A DNA stretch of 44,424 nucleotides from assembly GCA_900550395.1 (NCBI GenBank), contig URSD01000020.1, positions 1 through 44,424 on the forward strand, given 5' to 3'. The notes beneath the pieces were generated by a model that saw only the letters and a list, made by a program, of their open reading frames with translations, did no database searches and was not told where the DNA came from. Source of the DNA: an uncultured Porphyromonadaceae bacterium. Lineage in GTDB: Bacteria; Bacteroidota; Bacteroidia; Bacteroidales; Muribaculaceae. Shown here in pieces: positions 1-7,397 of this stretch. The position numbers and the translations under genes were made by a program. The stretch's first letter is position 1. Each line of letters starts with the position of its first letter.

Positions 1-485
1 CATCCCCTCGCCAGAAGGAGAGAGGAGAATGAGAAATTCTCACCTCAAAGTTTTGCACTTCGATTTGGAATCTTCACTTCCGTACTGAGTGTGAGGTTAG
101 TACGGATGACGAGATACATATGGACATAAGGTCAGAAGGGACAGAAGGAGTTCGGAGTGGAGAGTTAGAACTGAGAGCGTCATAGAAACAAAAATACAGA
201 GATGACAAAAATAACAGATTGGACTTTTTTTGCAAAAGCCCACCACTCCGTGGTTCTCTGCCATGGGGGATTCTCCGCCGCGCCCCGTGTTCCGCTTCGC
301 TCCACGCGGGGTTAATCATAGATACGCGCGTCCCCCGCTCTCCTCTTTAAAGTTTATGGTTGATAGGGATCGGTAAGAGGGAGCGAGGGGCCATGAATTC
401 GCGCGTCCCGCGCTTATTCTTTGAGTTTAGTTGATAGTGTATAAGTAAAGGGAGATGATATATTATATAAATATATGTGGCGGGT
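1..485. other. Gene-free region with weak repeats
   Basis: No convincing gene lies before the first promoter. A minus-strand open frame at 74-319 has no recognisable domain and a composition unlike the neighbours. The left part is purine-rich (about 100-200). Positions 283-311 can fold as an imperfect hairpin (CCCCGTG against CACGCGGGG). An imperfect direct repeat of about 40 bases, starting GCGCGTCCC and ending GTTGATAG, occurs at 326-366 and 401-437. It may be the decayed edge of an intergenic repeat; no function is assigned. Confidence 0.5.
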
Positions 486-516
486 TTTGTCCTGTGGAAA
501 AAAAGCATTAACTTTG
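486..516 (+). promoter_or_regulatory. Bacteroidota-type promoter of the AspT/YidE transporter
   Basis: TTTG at 486-489 and TAACTTTG at 509-516 are separated by 19 bases, which matches the -33/-7 consensus of the phylum. Transcription should begin near 520, about 39 bases before the ATG at 559. This is the main reason to reject an in-frame upstream ATG at 475, which would lie before the start of the transcript. Confidence 0.8.
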
Positions 517-558
517 CAGTCGCTAAGATTCAACCTTTTCAATAAGTACAATTCAATC

Positions 559-2220
559 ATGGAATGGATTACTGACCTGATTTTTCCAGGCAATACGTCG
601 ATTGCGAGCACTCTTGTGCTGTACTCGTTCGTGATTGCGGCCGGTATCTATATCGGAAAGCTTCGGGTGGGAGGCGTGTCGCTGGGAGTGACATTCGTTC
701 TGTTCGTCGGCATTCTGATGGGTCACTTCGGATATGTAGTGGACTCGAACATCCTGAAGTTCGTCAGGGAATTCGGCCTCATCCTGTTTATTTTCTCGAT
801 AGGCCTACAGGTGGGCCCGGGCTTTTTTGAATCCTTCAAAAAAGGCGGCGTGACGCTGAACGGTCTTGCGGTGCTGGGCGTGCTGCTGAACGTGGCAATA
901 GCGCTGTGCATATACTTCTGGGGCAACATCAAGGATGTGGCCGTGCTTGTGGGCATAATGAGCGGCGCCGTGACGAATACGCCGGGGTTGGCCGCAGCTC
1001 AGCAGGCCATAACCCAGACAGGCACGGGAGCCGAAGCCGCCAACCTCATGGCATCGGGCTACGCGGCCGCCTACCCTCTCGGCGTGGTGGGCATAATCGC
1101 GGCGATGTTCGTCATAAAGGGCATCTTCCGCATAAACACGTCGAGCGAGATAAAGAAAATCGAGGAGGACCAGGAGAACTCGCAACTGAAGCCATTCCTG
1201 CTGTCGATAGAGGTGACGAACAAGCTGATAGAGGACCGCACACTGCTACAGCTGCACGACGTGATACAGTGCAACTTCGTGGTATCGCGCATCATGCGCA
1301 CGGACGGGCATATATCCATCCCGAAATCGTCGACGCAGATCCACATCGGCGACAAGCTGCTGATAGTGTGCTCGGCACATGACGCCGACCGCTTCAGGGC
1401 GGTGCTGGGCCCGCAGGTGGAGATGGACTGGGAAAGCATACCGGAGCCGGTGTACTCGCGGCGCATCCTCGTGACGAAGAGCGAATACAACGGCGTGCCC
1501 CTGGGCTCGCTGCGTCTGCACAACGGCTACAAACTGAACGCCACGCGTGTGAACCGCGCCGGCGTGGACCTGCTGGCAGCGCCTAACCTGCGCCTGCAGA
1601 TGGGCGACCGCATAACGGTGGTGGGACGGCTGGAGGACATCGACCGCCTGGCGTCGCGCCTGGGCAACTCGATGAAGCGCCTGAACCAGCCCAACCTCAT
1701 AACGATATTCGTCGGCATAATCTTAGGTATCATCCTTGGCTCGGTAAACGTGGGCTTCGGCATGAAGCTGGGCCTTGCCGGCGGCCCGCTGGTGATGGCG
1801 ATACTGCTGAGCCGCTTCGGCTACAAGATGAAGCTGGTGACGTACACGTCGTCGTCGGCATCGCTGCTGCTGCGCGAGCTGGGCATATGTCTGTTCCTTG
1901 CGTCGGTGGGCATCTCGGCCGGCGCGGGATTCTACGACGCCGTATTCAACGCCACGGGCATGTGGTGGGTGATCTGGGGCTTCGTGATAACCTTCGTGCC
2001 GTTGCTGATAATAGGCATCATAGCCCGCGCCAAGTACAAGTTCAACTACCTGAGCATCATGGGTCTCTTCTCCGGCAGCTATACCGACCCGCCAGCCCTG
2101 GCATATGCCAACAACAGCACGGCGAACGACGCGCCCGCCGTGGCCTACAGTACGGTATATCCCCTCACAATGTTCCTGCGAGTGGTGGCGGCCCAGGCCT
2201 TGGTGCTGTGTCTGGCATAA
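559..2220 (+). CDS. Putative AspT/YidE-family membrane transporter with two TrkA-C domains
   Basis: A 553-residue inner-membrane protein with the layout of the aspartate:alanine exchanger (AspT/YidE) family. About five hydrophobic helices (residues 10-200) are followed by two soluble TrkA-C (RCK_C) domains (about 205-375) and a second helical half (about 385-553). The two halves carry matching signature motifs, GAVTNTPGLAAAQ near residue 136 and GSYTDPPALAYA near 507, as expected of an internal duplication. The length is typical. The substrate cannot be read from sequence; family members exchange amino or organic acids. The start at 559 is chosen because the promoter's -7 box ends at 516. It is monocistronic and followed by hairpins. 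Confidence 0.9.
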   Translation: MEWITDLIFPGNTSIASTLVLYSFVIAAGIYIGKLRVGGVSLGVTFVLFVGILMGHFGYVVDSNILKFVREFGLILFIFSIGLQVGPGFFESFKKGGVTLNGLAVLGVLLNVAIALCIYFWGNIKDVAVLVGIMSGAVTNTPGLAAAQQAITQTGTGAEAANLMASGYAAAYPLGVVGIIAAMFVIKGIFRINTSSEIKKIEEDQENSQLKPFLLSIEVTNKLIEDRTLLQLHDVIQCNFVVSRIMRTDGHISIPKSSTQIHIGDKLLIVCSAHDADRFRAVLGPQVEMDWESIPEPVYSRRILVTKSEYNGVPLGSLRLHNGYKLNATRVNRAGVDLLAAPNLRLQMGDRITVVGRLEDIDRLASRLGNSMKRLNQPNLITIFVGIILGIILGSVNVGFGMKLGLAGGPLVMAILLSRFGYKMKLVTYTSSSASLLLRELGICLFLASVGISAGAGFYDAVFNATGMWWVIWGFVITFVPLLIIGIIARAKYKFNYLSIMGLFSGSYTDPPALAYANNSTANDAPAVAYSTVYPLTMFLRVVAAQALVLCLA

Positions 2221-2246
2221 CGAAGAAGTACGCACGCATACGTAAA

Positions 2247-2274
2247 CAAAGGGTGTCCCGAAGGGCACCCTTTG
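2247..2274 (+). terminator. Hairpin terminator after the transporter gene
   Basis: CAAAGGGTGTCC (2247-2258) pairs with GGGCACCCTTTG (2263-2274) around a CGAA loop, giving 12 pairs with one G-U. It lies 26 bases after the stop codon. No strong T-run follows, so termination is inferred from the hairpin and its position. Confidence 0.6.
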
Positions 2275-2355
2275 CCACGTTTCAACTATTTATTTATGAG
2301 AGCCTAAATACCCAGTATCACTACTCGGCATGTAGAAGTTGATACCAAATGAGGA

Positions 2356-2403
2356 GATGCGGCTGCCCGCATCACTGTATCTTAAACGCCCGAGAGGGCG
2401 TTT
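2356..2403. terminator. Two further short hairpins between transporter and ABC operon
   Basis: GATGCGG/CCGCATC (2356-2362 with 2367-2373, loop CTGC) is followed by AAACGCCC/GGGCGTTT (2384-2391 with 2396-2403, loop GAGA). With the hairpin at 2247-2274 they make three stem-loops in about 160 bases. They could be back-up terminators or part of an intergenic repeat. The gene-free stretch 2221-2554 holds these hairpins, the ABC-operon promoter and its putative operator, and nothing else that I can see. Confidence 0.45.
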
Positions 2404-2477
2404 CGCCGTATTAATGAAGTGTAAAGGGGCGCCTTGTAAGCACAAAAAAAATTAAATGAAAAATTTTTGAGAAAAAA

Positions 2478-2508
2478 TTTGGTGAATAAAAAAGTATTCG
2501 TACCTTTG
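2478..2508 (+). promoter_or_regulatory. Promoter of the ABC/GntR operon
   Basis: TTTG at 2478-2481 and TACCTTTG at 2501-2508 are separated by 19 bases, in an AT-rich stretch rich in A and T runs. The predicted transcription start is near 2512, about 43 bases before the first small gene. One transcript could cover all five genes to 4800. Confidence 0.85.
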
Positions 2509-2509
2509 C

Positions 2510-2525
2510 AGTGTCATACGACACT
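2510..2525. promoter_or_regulatory. Candidate operator for the operon's GntR regulator
   Basis: AGTGTC (2510-2515) and GACACT (2520-2525) form a perfect inverted repeat with a 4-base spacer, and it sits on the predicted transcription start. GntR-family dimers bind short inverted repeats, and YtrA-type repressors are commonly autoregulatory. Assigning this site to the regulator at 4319-4690 is inference. A related half-site-like string, ACACT, recurs at 2529-2533. Confidence 0.5.
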
Positions 2526-2554
2526 ATTACACTATTAACCCACAACACCACATT

Positions 2555-2653
2555 ATGATTCTTGCAGCCTCCATAATCGCCACCGCCGGCTTCGGAACCA
2601 CAATCCTTAGCTTCCTTAGCGTATTGCTGCTGGTATTAATCTGCCTAATCTAA
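2555..2653 (+). CDS. Small hydrophobic membrane protein (32 residues)
   Basis: An ATG-initiated reading frame encodes 32 residues beginning MILAASIIATAG and ending LVLICLI, almost entirely hydrophobic: a single membrane-spanning segment with essentially no soluble part. It is the first frame after the strong promoter and ends 5 bases before the ABC ATPase start, so it is positioned as the first cistron. No family is recognised. It could be a small subunit or modulator of the transporter, or a translated leader that sets downstream expression. There is no obvious Shine-Dalgarno site, which is normal in this phylum. No signs of coding constraint can be judged from one sequence. Confidence 0.5.
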   Translation: MILAASIIATAGFGTTILSFLSVLLLVLICLI

Positions 2654-2658
2654 CAAAT

Positions 2659-3516
2659 ATGGTCAGTATAGAAAATCTTTCGTTCAAGTACCCGGGGCGC
2701 AACAAGGCTGCCGTGAACGGGCTCTCGCTGGAGCTGGCACCCGGAGCCGTGTACGGCCTGCTGGGCCGCAACGGCGTAGGAAAAAGCACCCTGCTCTACC
2801 TGATAGCCGGACTGCTGACACCCGACAGCGGCCGCGTGCTGCTGAACGGCACCGACACCCGCAAACGCCTGCCGCAGACGCTCACCGACATGTTTCTCGT
2901 GCCCGAGGAGCTGGAGCTGCCGGCCATCTCGCTGCGCGACTACGTGCGCATAAACGCGCCGCTGTATCCCAACTTCAGCTACGACGACCTGAAGCGCCAT
3001 CTCGCCACCTTCGAGATAGACGAGGCCATGCCCTACAAGCTGACGAATCTCTCGATGGGTCAGCGCAAGAAGGTGTTCATGAGCTTCGCGCTGGCATGCA
3101 ACACGAGCCTGGTGCTGATGGACGAGCCGACCAACGGCCTCGACATCCCCGGCAAGATGGCATTCAGGCGCTTCGTGGCGGCAAGCCTCGACGACAGCCG
3201 CACGATAGTGATCTCCACCCATCAGGTGCGCGACATAGACACGCTGCTGGACCACGTGCTCATCACCGACAGCGAGCGCATGCTGCTGAACGCGTCGACG
3301 CTGGACATCAACCGGCGCCTGGCATTCGTCCACAGCAGCGACCCGACCATCACCGAGCGCGCGCTGTACTCGCAGCCGGCACCCGGCGGCTACTCGGCCG
3401 TGCTGCTCAACGACGGCAGCTACGACACGGAGATAAACCTGGAATGCCTGTTTGAACTGGCCTCGACGCGTCCCGACGCTATGGCCGAAATTTTCGGAAA
3501 GGAGGACAAACAATGA
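2659..3516 (+). CDS. ABC transporter ATP-binding protein
   Basis: A 285-residue ATPase that would power the adjacent membrane subunit. Visible motifs in order: Walker A GRNGVGKST (about residues 36-44), a degenerate signature LSMGQRKKV (near 132), Walker B LVLMDEPTNGLD (about 151-162) and the switch histidine in STHQ (near 187-190). The C-terminal 60-70 residues beyond the ATPase core have no recognised motif. The stop codon overlaps the permease start (ATGA at 3513-3516), indicating coupled translation. Together with a YtrA-like regulator the arrangement resembles GntR-controlled ABC-2 export systems, often linked to envelope stress or peptide antibiotics; the substrate here is unknown. Confidence 0.9.
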   Translation: MVSIENLSFKYPGRNKAAVNGLSLELAPGAVYGLLGRNGVGKSTLLYLIAGLLTPDSGRVLLNGTDTRKRLPQTLTDMFLVPEELELPAISLRDYVRINAPLYPNFSYDDLKRHLATFEIDEAMPYKLTNLSMGQRKKVFMSFALACNTSLVLMDEPTNGLDIPGKMAFRRFVAASLDDSRTIVISTHQVRDIDTLLDHVLITDSERMLLNASTLDINRRLAFVHSSDPTITERALYSQPAPGGYSAVLLNDGSYDTEINLECLFELASTRPDAMAEIFGKEDKQ

Positions 3517-4316
3517 ACTCAATAGACTTCTGCCCGCGCCGCTTCGGCGCAGTGCTTCGGCGCGACCTGCGCATGGAGCTGTCGACATGGCTGTGGCGCA
3601 TCCTGGCCATGGTGGCAGTGATGGCCGCAATCAACCTGTTTTTCGCATGGGTGGTCTACCACGCCAGCGGACACTCAGTGAGCGCCCAGAACATAGCCAT
3701 CACCTATGTGTGCTGGATGAGCACCTCGATATTCACCACGCTCGGAGCGTCGCACTTCATGCAGGGCTACGCCACGCCGGGCGAGCGCCTGAACCAGCTG
3801 ATGTCGCCGTCGTCGACCCTTGAGAAATTCGCCTCGCGCTTTGTCATCAGCGTCGTAGGCGTGACGGTGGCCGTCATCATAGCCTGGTACATCGCCGAGT
3901 TTGTACGCGTGGTCGGCGGCGAATATATTTTCGACGCCGGACTGGTACCGGTAACGGGCTGGTGGACCGCACTGTGCAACTTTCAGGAGGTGGACGGCGC
4001 GAATCTATTTCCCATAGACATACTGCTGATGACGCTCGTGACATGGCAGTCGTTCTACGTGCTGGGCAGCGCCGTGTGGCTGAAGAACGCCTTCCTGAAG
4101 ACAATAGCCGCATGTTTCGTGCTGGAATTCATATTCGGCTTCGCCGCAGGCTTTGTGGCAGAGCTGTTCAAGGAGCACCTGATTATCTCCGGCATCACAA
4201 TGTCCATGAGCGCAATCCACACCGGCATCATAATTTACATGATAATCTGCACCCTCTTCGCCTATATCACCACCTACTACCGCATGCGCGAGGAGGAGAT
4301 AATACAGCGAATGTAA
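3513..4316 (+). CDS. ABC transporter permease subunit (ABC-2-like)
   Basis: A 267-residue integral membrane protein with about six hydrophobic helices, the first near residues 26-50. The N-terminus is basic (RRFGAVLRRDLRMEL), as in ABC-2 permeases whose first helix follows a cytoplasmic amphipathic stretch. It overlaps the ATPase gene by 4 bases and is followed 2 bases later by the GntR gene, so it is surely in the same operon. It would dimerise in the inner membrane and pair with two copies of the ATPase. No substrate-specific motif is visible. The C-terminal tail is charged (RMREEEIIQRM). Confidence 0.8.
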   Translation: MNSIDFCPRRFGAVLRRDLRMELSTWLWRILAMVAVMAAINLFFAWVVYHASGHSVSAQNIAITYVCWMSTSIFTTLGASHFMQGYATPGERLNQLMSPSSTLEKFASRFVISVVGVTVAVIIAWYIAEFVRVVGGEYIFDAGLVPVTGWWTALCNFQEVDGANLFPIDILLMTLVTWQSFYVLGSAVWLKNAFLKTIAACFVLEFIFGFAAGFVAELFKEHLIISGITMSMSAIHTGIIIYMIICTLFAYITTYYRMREEEIIQRM

Positions 4317-4318
4317 TA

Positions 4319-4690
4319 ATGGAGTTCAACGACAACAACCGTGCGATTTACCTGCAGATAGCCGACGCCATCGCCGACGCCATCGCAGCCGGCACAATGC
4401 TGCCCGACAGCCGCATACCCTCAGTGCGGGAATACGCGGCAAGGGTGATGGTGAACGTGAACACCGTGATGCGCGCCTACGAGCAGCTCGCAGCTGCCGG
4501 CATCATCTACAACCGGCGCGGCATGGGCTTCTACGTGGCCGAAGGAGCCGCGGAAAACATCGTGGCAATGCGGCGCCGCGAATTCATCGACGGCGGCGGT
4601 CTGGAACGGATGTTCCGTCAGCTCCAGCTGCTGCGCGTGGGTCCGGAAGAGCTCGCCGACATGTATAACACTTATCTCTCAAAGCAATGA
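4319..4690 (+). CDS. GntR-family transcriptional regulator (YtrA-like)
   Basis: A 123-residue DNA-binding protein. Residues about 10-77 form the GntR winged helix-turn-helix, with the typical IYLQIADAI start and SVREYAARVMVNVNTVMRAY recognition region. Only about 45 residues follow, too few for a FadR, HutC or MocR effector domain, which places it in the YtrA subfamily. Such short regulators usually repress the ABC transporter operon that encodes them. The start at 4319 lies 2 bases after the permease stop; a longer upstream frame only reads through the permease gene. The likely target is the inverted repeat at 2510-2525 (inference). Confidence 0.88.
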   Translation: MEFNDNNRAIYLQIADAIADAIAAGTMLPDSRIPSVREYAARVMVNVNTVMRAYEQLAAAGIIYNRRGMGFYVAEGAAENIVAMRRREFIDGGGLERMFRQLQLLRVGPEELADMYNTYLSKQ

Positions 4691-4800
4691 AACGTACAAC
4701 GAAAGCCATACTGATATTCCTGGGCGTAACGCTGCTGCTGTGCATAGCCGGCATGATACTGGGCGTGTCGGCGATAGCCAACAAGCTCGGAGGATTATAA
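4687..4800 (+). CDS. Small single-pass membrane protein (37 residues)
   Basis: The ATG at 4687 overlaps the GntR stop (ATGA), a coupling signal seen throughout this window. The frame encodes MKRTTKAILIFLG followed by a hydrophobic helix and a short polar tail ending NKLGGL. The basic N-terminus followed by one helix suggests an inner-membrane protein with its N-terminus in the cytoplasm. It is the last gene of the ABC operon and ends 8 bases from the convergent fmt stop. No family is recognised. With the 32-residue protein at 2555-2653, it brackets the transporter genes. Confidence 0.55.
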   Translation: MKRTTKAILIFLGVTLLLCIAGMILGVSAIANKLGGL

Positions 4801-4808
4801 CGCCGGGA

Positions 4809-5783
4809 TTAGACCAGGCAAGCGGGGCCGCCGAGGCGGGCGCCGCGCAGATAGTCGGCCGCGGGCATACGCCTGCGGCCGGCTGCGCGTAGCTCGAGTA
4901 TCTCAAGCACGAGGCCGTCGGCCGTGGCTACGGCCATGCGTCCGTCGTTGCGCACAAGCAGAGTGCCCGCGGGCTGCGAGGACGTCTCGCCGGGCAGCAC
5001 GCGCACAGCGAACACCTGAAGCTCCGTCTCATTGCCTTCGGCATCGCGGAGGACAGTCCAGGCCGCAGGGTACGGCGCGAGGCCGCGCACATGGTTATGC
5101 AGCGCGGCGGCCGGTAGAGTCCAGTCGATGCGGCATGTCTCCTTGAAAATCTTCGGGGCAGGCGTGGCCGGTTCGTGCTTGAGCAGTTCGTCCTGAGGGA
5201 CGGGACGGAGGTCGCCGGCCACAATGTGGCGAATGGTATCGAGCGTAAGGTCGGCGCCCAGCATCATGAGGCGGTCGTGCACGCTGCCGGCGTCCTCGTC
5301 AGGGCCGATTGCGATTCGCTCCTGGCGCAGGATGTCGCCGGTGTCCATGCCGCGCTGGAGGAAGAAGGTGGTGACGCCCGTCTCGGTGTCGCCGTTCATG
5401 ACGGCACGGTTGATGGGCGCAGCGCCGCGGTAGCGAGGCAGAAGCGAGGCGTGGAGATTGAAGGTGCCCAACGGCGGCATGCCCCAGACGACCTCCGGGA
5501 GCATTCGGAACGCGATGACGACGAAGAGGTCGGCATGCAGCGAGCGCAACTCCTCAACGAAGGCCTCGTCCTTGAGTTTCTCCGGCTGCATGATGTGCAG
5601 CCCGCGGGAGAGTGCGAAATCCTTGACGGCAGAATGAATGAGCTTGTGGCCGCGTCCGGCGATTTTGTCGGGCATGGTGACGACGCCGACGACGTTGTAG
5701 CCTTCGTCGAGGATGCGGCGGAGGCTTTCTACTGCGAACTCGGGAGTGCCGAGGAATACTATGCGGAGGTCTTTCTTTTCCAT
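4809..5783 (-). CDS. fmt: Methionyl-tRNA formyltransferase
   Basis: A 324-residue enzyme that formylates initiator Met-tRNA using 10-formyltetrahydrofolate. The N-terminal Rossmann-like domain opens with RIVFLGTPEFAV. The formyl-folate site and catalytic Asn and His lie in FNLHASLLPRYRGAAPI, followed by the DTGDI segment. The C-terminal half carries the tRNA-binding OB-like domain. The start is set at 5783 (MEKKDLRIVF); the frame stays open upstream only because it reads through the palindromes at 5807-5905. It is the last gene of a minus-strand cluster that begins with miaB, but the palindromes separate it from the flippase, so it may have its own expression level. Confidence 0.95.
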   Translation of the reverse strand: MEKKDLRIVFLGTPEFAVESLRRILDEGYNVVGVVTMPDKIAGRGHKLIHSAVKDFALSRGLHIMQPEKLKDEAFVEELRSLHADLFVVIAFRMLPEVVWGMPPLGTFNLHASLLPRYRGAAPINRAVMNGDTETGVTTFFLQRGMDTGDILRQERIAIGPDEDAGSVHDRLMMLGADLTLDTIRHIVAGDLRPVPQDELLKHEPATPAPKIFKETCRIDWTLPAAALHNHVRGLAPYPAAWTVLRDAEGNETELQVFAVRVLPGETSSQPAGTLLVRNDGRMAVATADGLVLEILELRAAGRRRMPAADYLRGARLGGPACLV

Positions 5784-5806
5784 TTTTTTCGATTTATTTG
5801 GAAGGC

Positions 5807-5905
5807 GGATGCACCGGGGTGCATCCCTACTTTTTTTCGTTTTGTTGGCGGCGGATGCACCGGGGTGCATCCCTACTTGTTGGTGGATGCAGAGGGAGTG
5901 CATCC
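5807..5905. repeat. Three palindromic repeat units between flippase and fmt
   Basis: Two identical 20-base palindromes, GGATGCAC-CGGG-GTGCATCC, lie at 5807-5826 and 5853-5872. A diverged third, GGATGCA-N7-TGCATCC, lies at 5885-5905. Units 1 and 2 share the right flank CTACTT. They look like REP-type dispersed units. Each would form a stable 7-8 bp stem-loop in the mRNA between the two genes, possibly acting as an attenuator or as protection of 3' ends. Copy number elsewhere in the genome is not visible here. Confidence 0.85.
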
Positions 5906-5914
5906 GTATGTTTT

Positions 5915-7378
5915 TCAGCGGGAGAAGTGGGCGAACACTTCGCGCTGGATCACGGAGCCGGCCAGGGCGTTGGCGCCGATGTAGAACAGCACGGCCACGA
6001 GGGTCTCAGCCACAAAGCGTCCGGCCGGAGTCGGCACAAGTCCGCCGACGAGGAACAGCACGGGAATGATTGCGAGCGTGAGCGTGGCGTAGGGGGCGAG
6101 GTCGCGCACGAAGGAGAAGACGCCGGTCTGCACGGCGCGGCAGGTGACGACAAGCGTCACGACCCACGTTAAAGCCGATGCCGCCAGCTGCCCCCAGAGC
6201 ATGATGCGCAGACCGGCCACGGGGTCGGTCGGCGTACTCCGGGCCATGAACGGCAACGTGGCGGCCAGAGCCACCAGCGCGGTGCCGTCGCGCAGCACCT
6301 CGAGCCAGAAGATGGCACGGGCATGCGAGAGGGCCAGGAGATAGTTGGTGTACAGCGCGTTCAGCACCGTGAAGATGCCGCGCACGAGCAGCATCTGGAA
6401 CAGCACGATGGAGGGGTCCCATTTGGTGCCGAAGAAGGTATGGAACACGGGAGTGGCGAGGGCTGCCAGGCCGAGGGTGGCCGGGAAGAGCAGATAGCCC
6501 GTGAAGCGGTTCATGCGCGCCACGATGTGGCGGAAGCGCTCCGGCTCGTCCTGCACGGCCGAGAGTGTGGGCAGGAACGACGATGTGAGCACCTGCGAGA
6601 TGCTGGAGACGCCCATCTTGCTCCACTTGTCGCTCTGAGTGTAGTAGCCCAGCGAGACGAGACCCGAACGGTTGCCGACGAAGAACGAGTAGACGTTCTG
6701 GAACAGCGTGTTCATGAAGGAGGTGAAGAGCATGCGGCTGCCGATGGTCCAGTAGCTGCGCAGAATGTCGAGGCGCAGGACCATCGACGGCCTCCAGCGC
6801 TCGGTGAGCCACAGGGTACCGCTTTTGACTACGCTGAGGACGATGGTCTGCCACACGATGGCCCATGCTCCGAAGCCTTTAAGCGCAAGGGAGATGCCGG
6901 CGATGGCACCGGCCATGATGCCGAGCGAATTGGCAACGGCTATCATCTTGACATCCATGCGCTTGATAAGGCGATAGCACTGCACGGACGACGAGGAGTT
7001 GACCGGGAGCGCCAGGAACATGACACGCGTCAGGCCGACGATGCGCCTGTCGCCGCCGAAGCAGTCGGCTATGAGGGGGGCGCACACCCATGCCACGGCA
7101 TAGAGCAGTACGCTCATGAGCATGTTGAACCACAGGATGGTGCTGTAGTCGAGCTGTGTCGGAGCCTTGCGCTGCAGGAGTGCGTGGCCGAAGCCGGAAT
7201 CGACAAGCAGCGACGCAAAAGCCTGAAATACGAGCACGGCACCCACCAGACCGAAGTCCTCCTGCGAGAGCACGCGCGCCAGGACAATGCCCGTGACGGC
7301 ATACAGCAGCTGGGTGGAAACCCTGTCTATGACATTCCACTTCAGCGTGCCGGCCGTGCGTTGCTTCAGCGTGCTCAA
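5915..7378 (-). CDS. Polysaccharide/LPS flippase (Wzx-like, WzxC type)
   Basis: A 487-residue integral membrane protein of the oligosaccharidyl-lipid flippase superfamily, with about 12-14 hydrophobic helices. The N-terminus (STLKQRTAGTLKWNVIDR) matches the family opening that leads into helix 1, followed by the ARVLSQEDFGLVGAVLVF segment typical of WzxC/RfbX-like proteins. It would flip undecaprenyl-linked sugar units across the inner membrane. The start codon is TTG at 7378, preceded by a strong AAGGAGG with 5-base spacing; the next ATG is about 85 codons in and would delete helices. It lies 19 bases after the second DUF2807 gene. No glycosyltransferases are adjacent, so its glycan is unknown. 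Confidence 0.85.
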   Translation of the reverse strand: MSTLKQRTAGTLKWNVIDRVSTQLLYAVTGIVLARVLSQEDFGLVGAVLVFQAFASLLVDSGFGHALLQRKAPTQLDYSTILWFNMLMSVLLYAVAWVCAPLIADCFGGDRRIVGLTRVMFLALPVNSSSSVQCYRLIKRMDVKMIAVANSLGIMAGAIAGISLALKGFGAWAIVWQTIVLSVVKSGTLWLTERWRPSMVLRLDILRSYWTIGSRMLFTSFMNTLFQNVYSFFVGNRSGLVSLGYYTQSDKWSKMGVSSISQVLTSSFLPTLSAVQDEPERFRHIVARMNRFTGYLLFPATLGLAALATPVFHTFFGTKWDPSIVLFQMLLVRGIFTVLNALYTNYLLALSHARAIFWLEVLRDGTALVALAATLPFMARSTPTDPVAGLRIMLWGQLAASALTWVVTLVVTCRAVQTGVFSFVRDLAPYATLTLAIIPVLFLVGGLVPTPAGRFVAETLVAVLFYIGANALAGSVIQREVFAHFSR

Positions 7379-7397
7379 CTCAACCTCCTTCCTGCGC

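Noticed and set aside
74..319. Minus-strand open frame of 81 codons
   Set aside because: It has no domain, no promoter or start context and low-complexity composition; treated as intergenic.
475..558. N-terminal extension of the AspT/YidE-like transporter from an ATG at 475
   Set aside because: The promoter -7 box at 509-516 lies inside the extension, so the transcript starts later.
5784..5903. N-terminal extension of fmt
   Set aside because: It is translated palindromic repeat DNA; FmtT-type proteins begin near MEKKDLRIVF at 5783.
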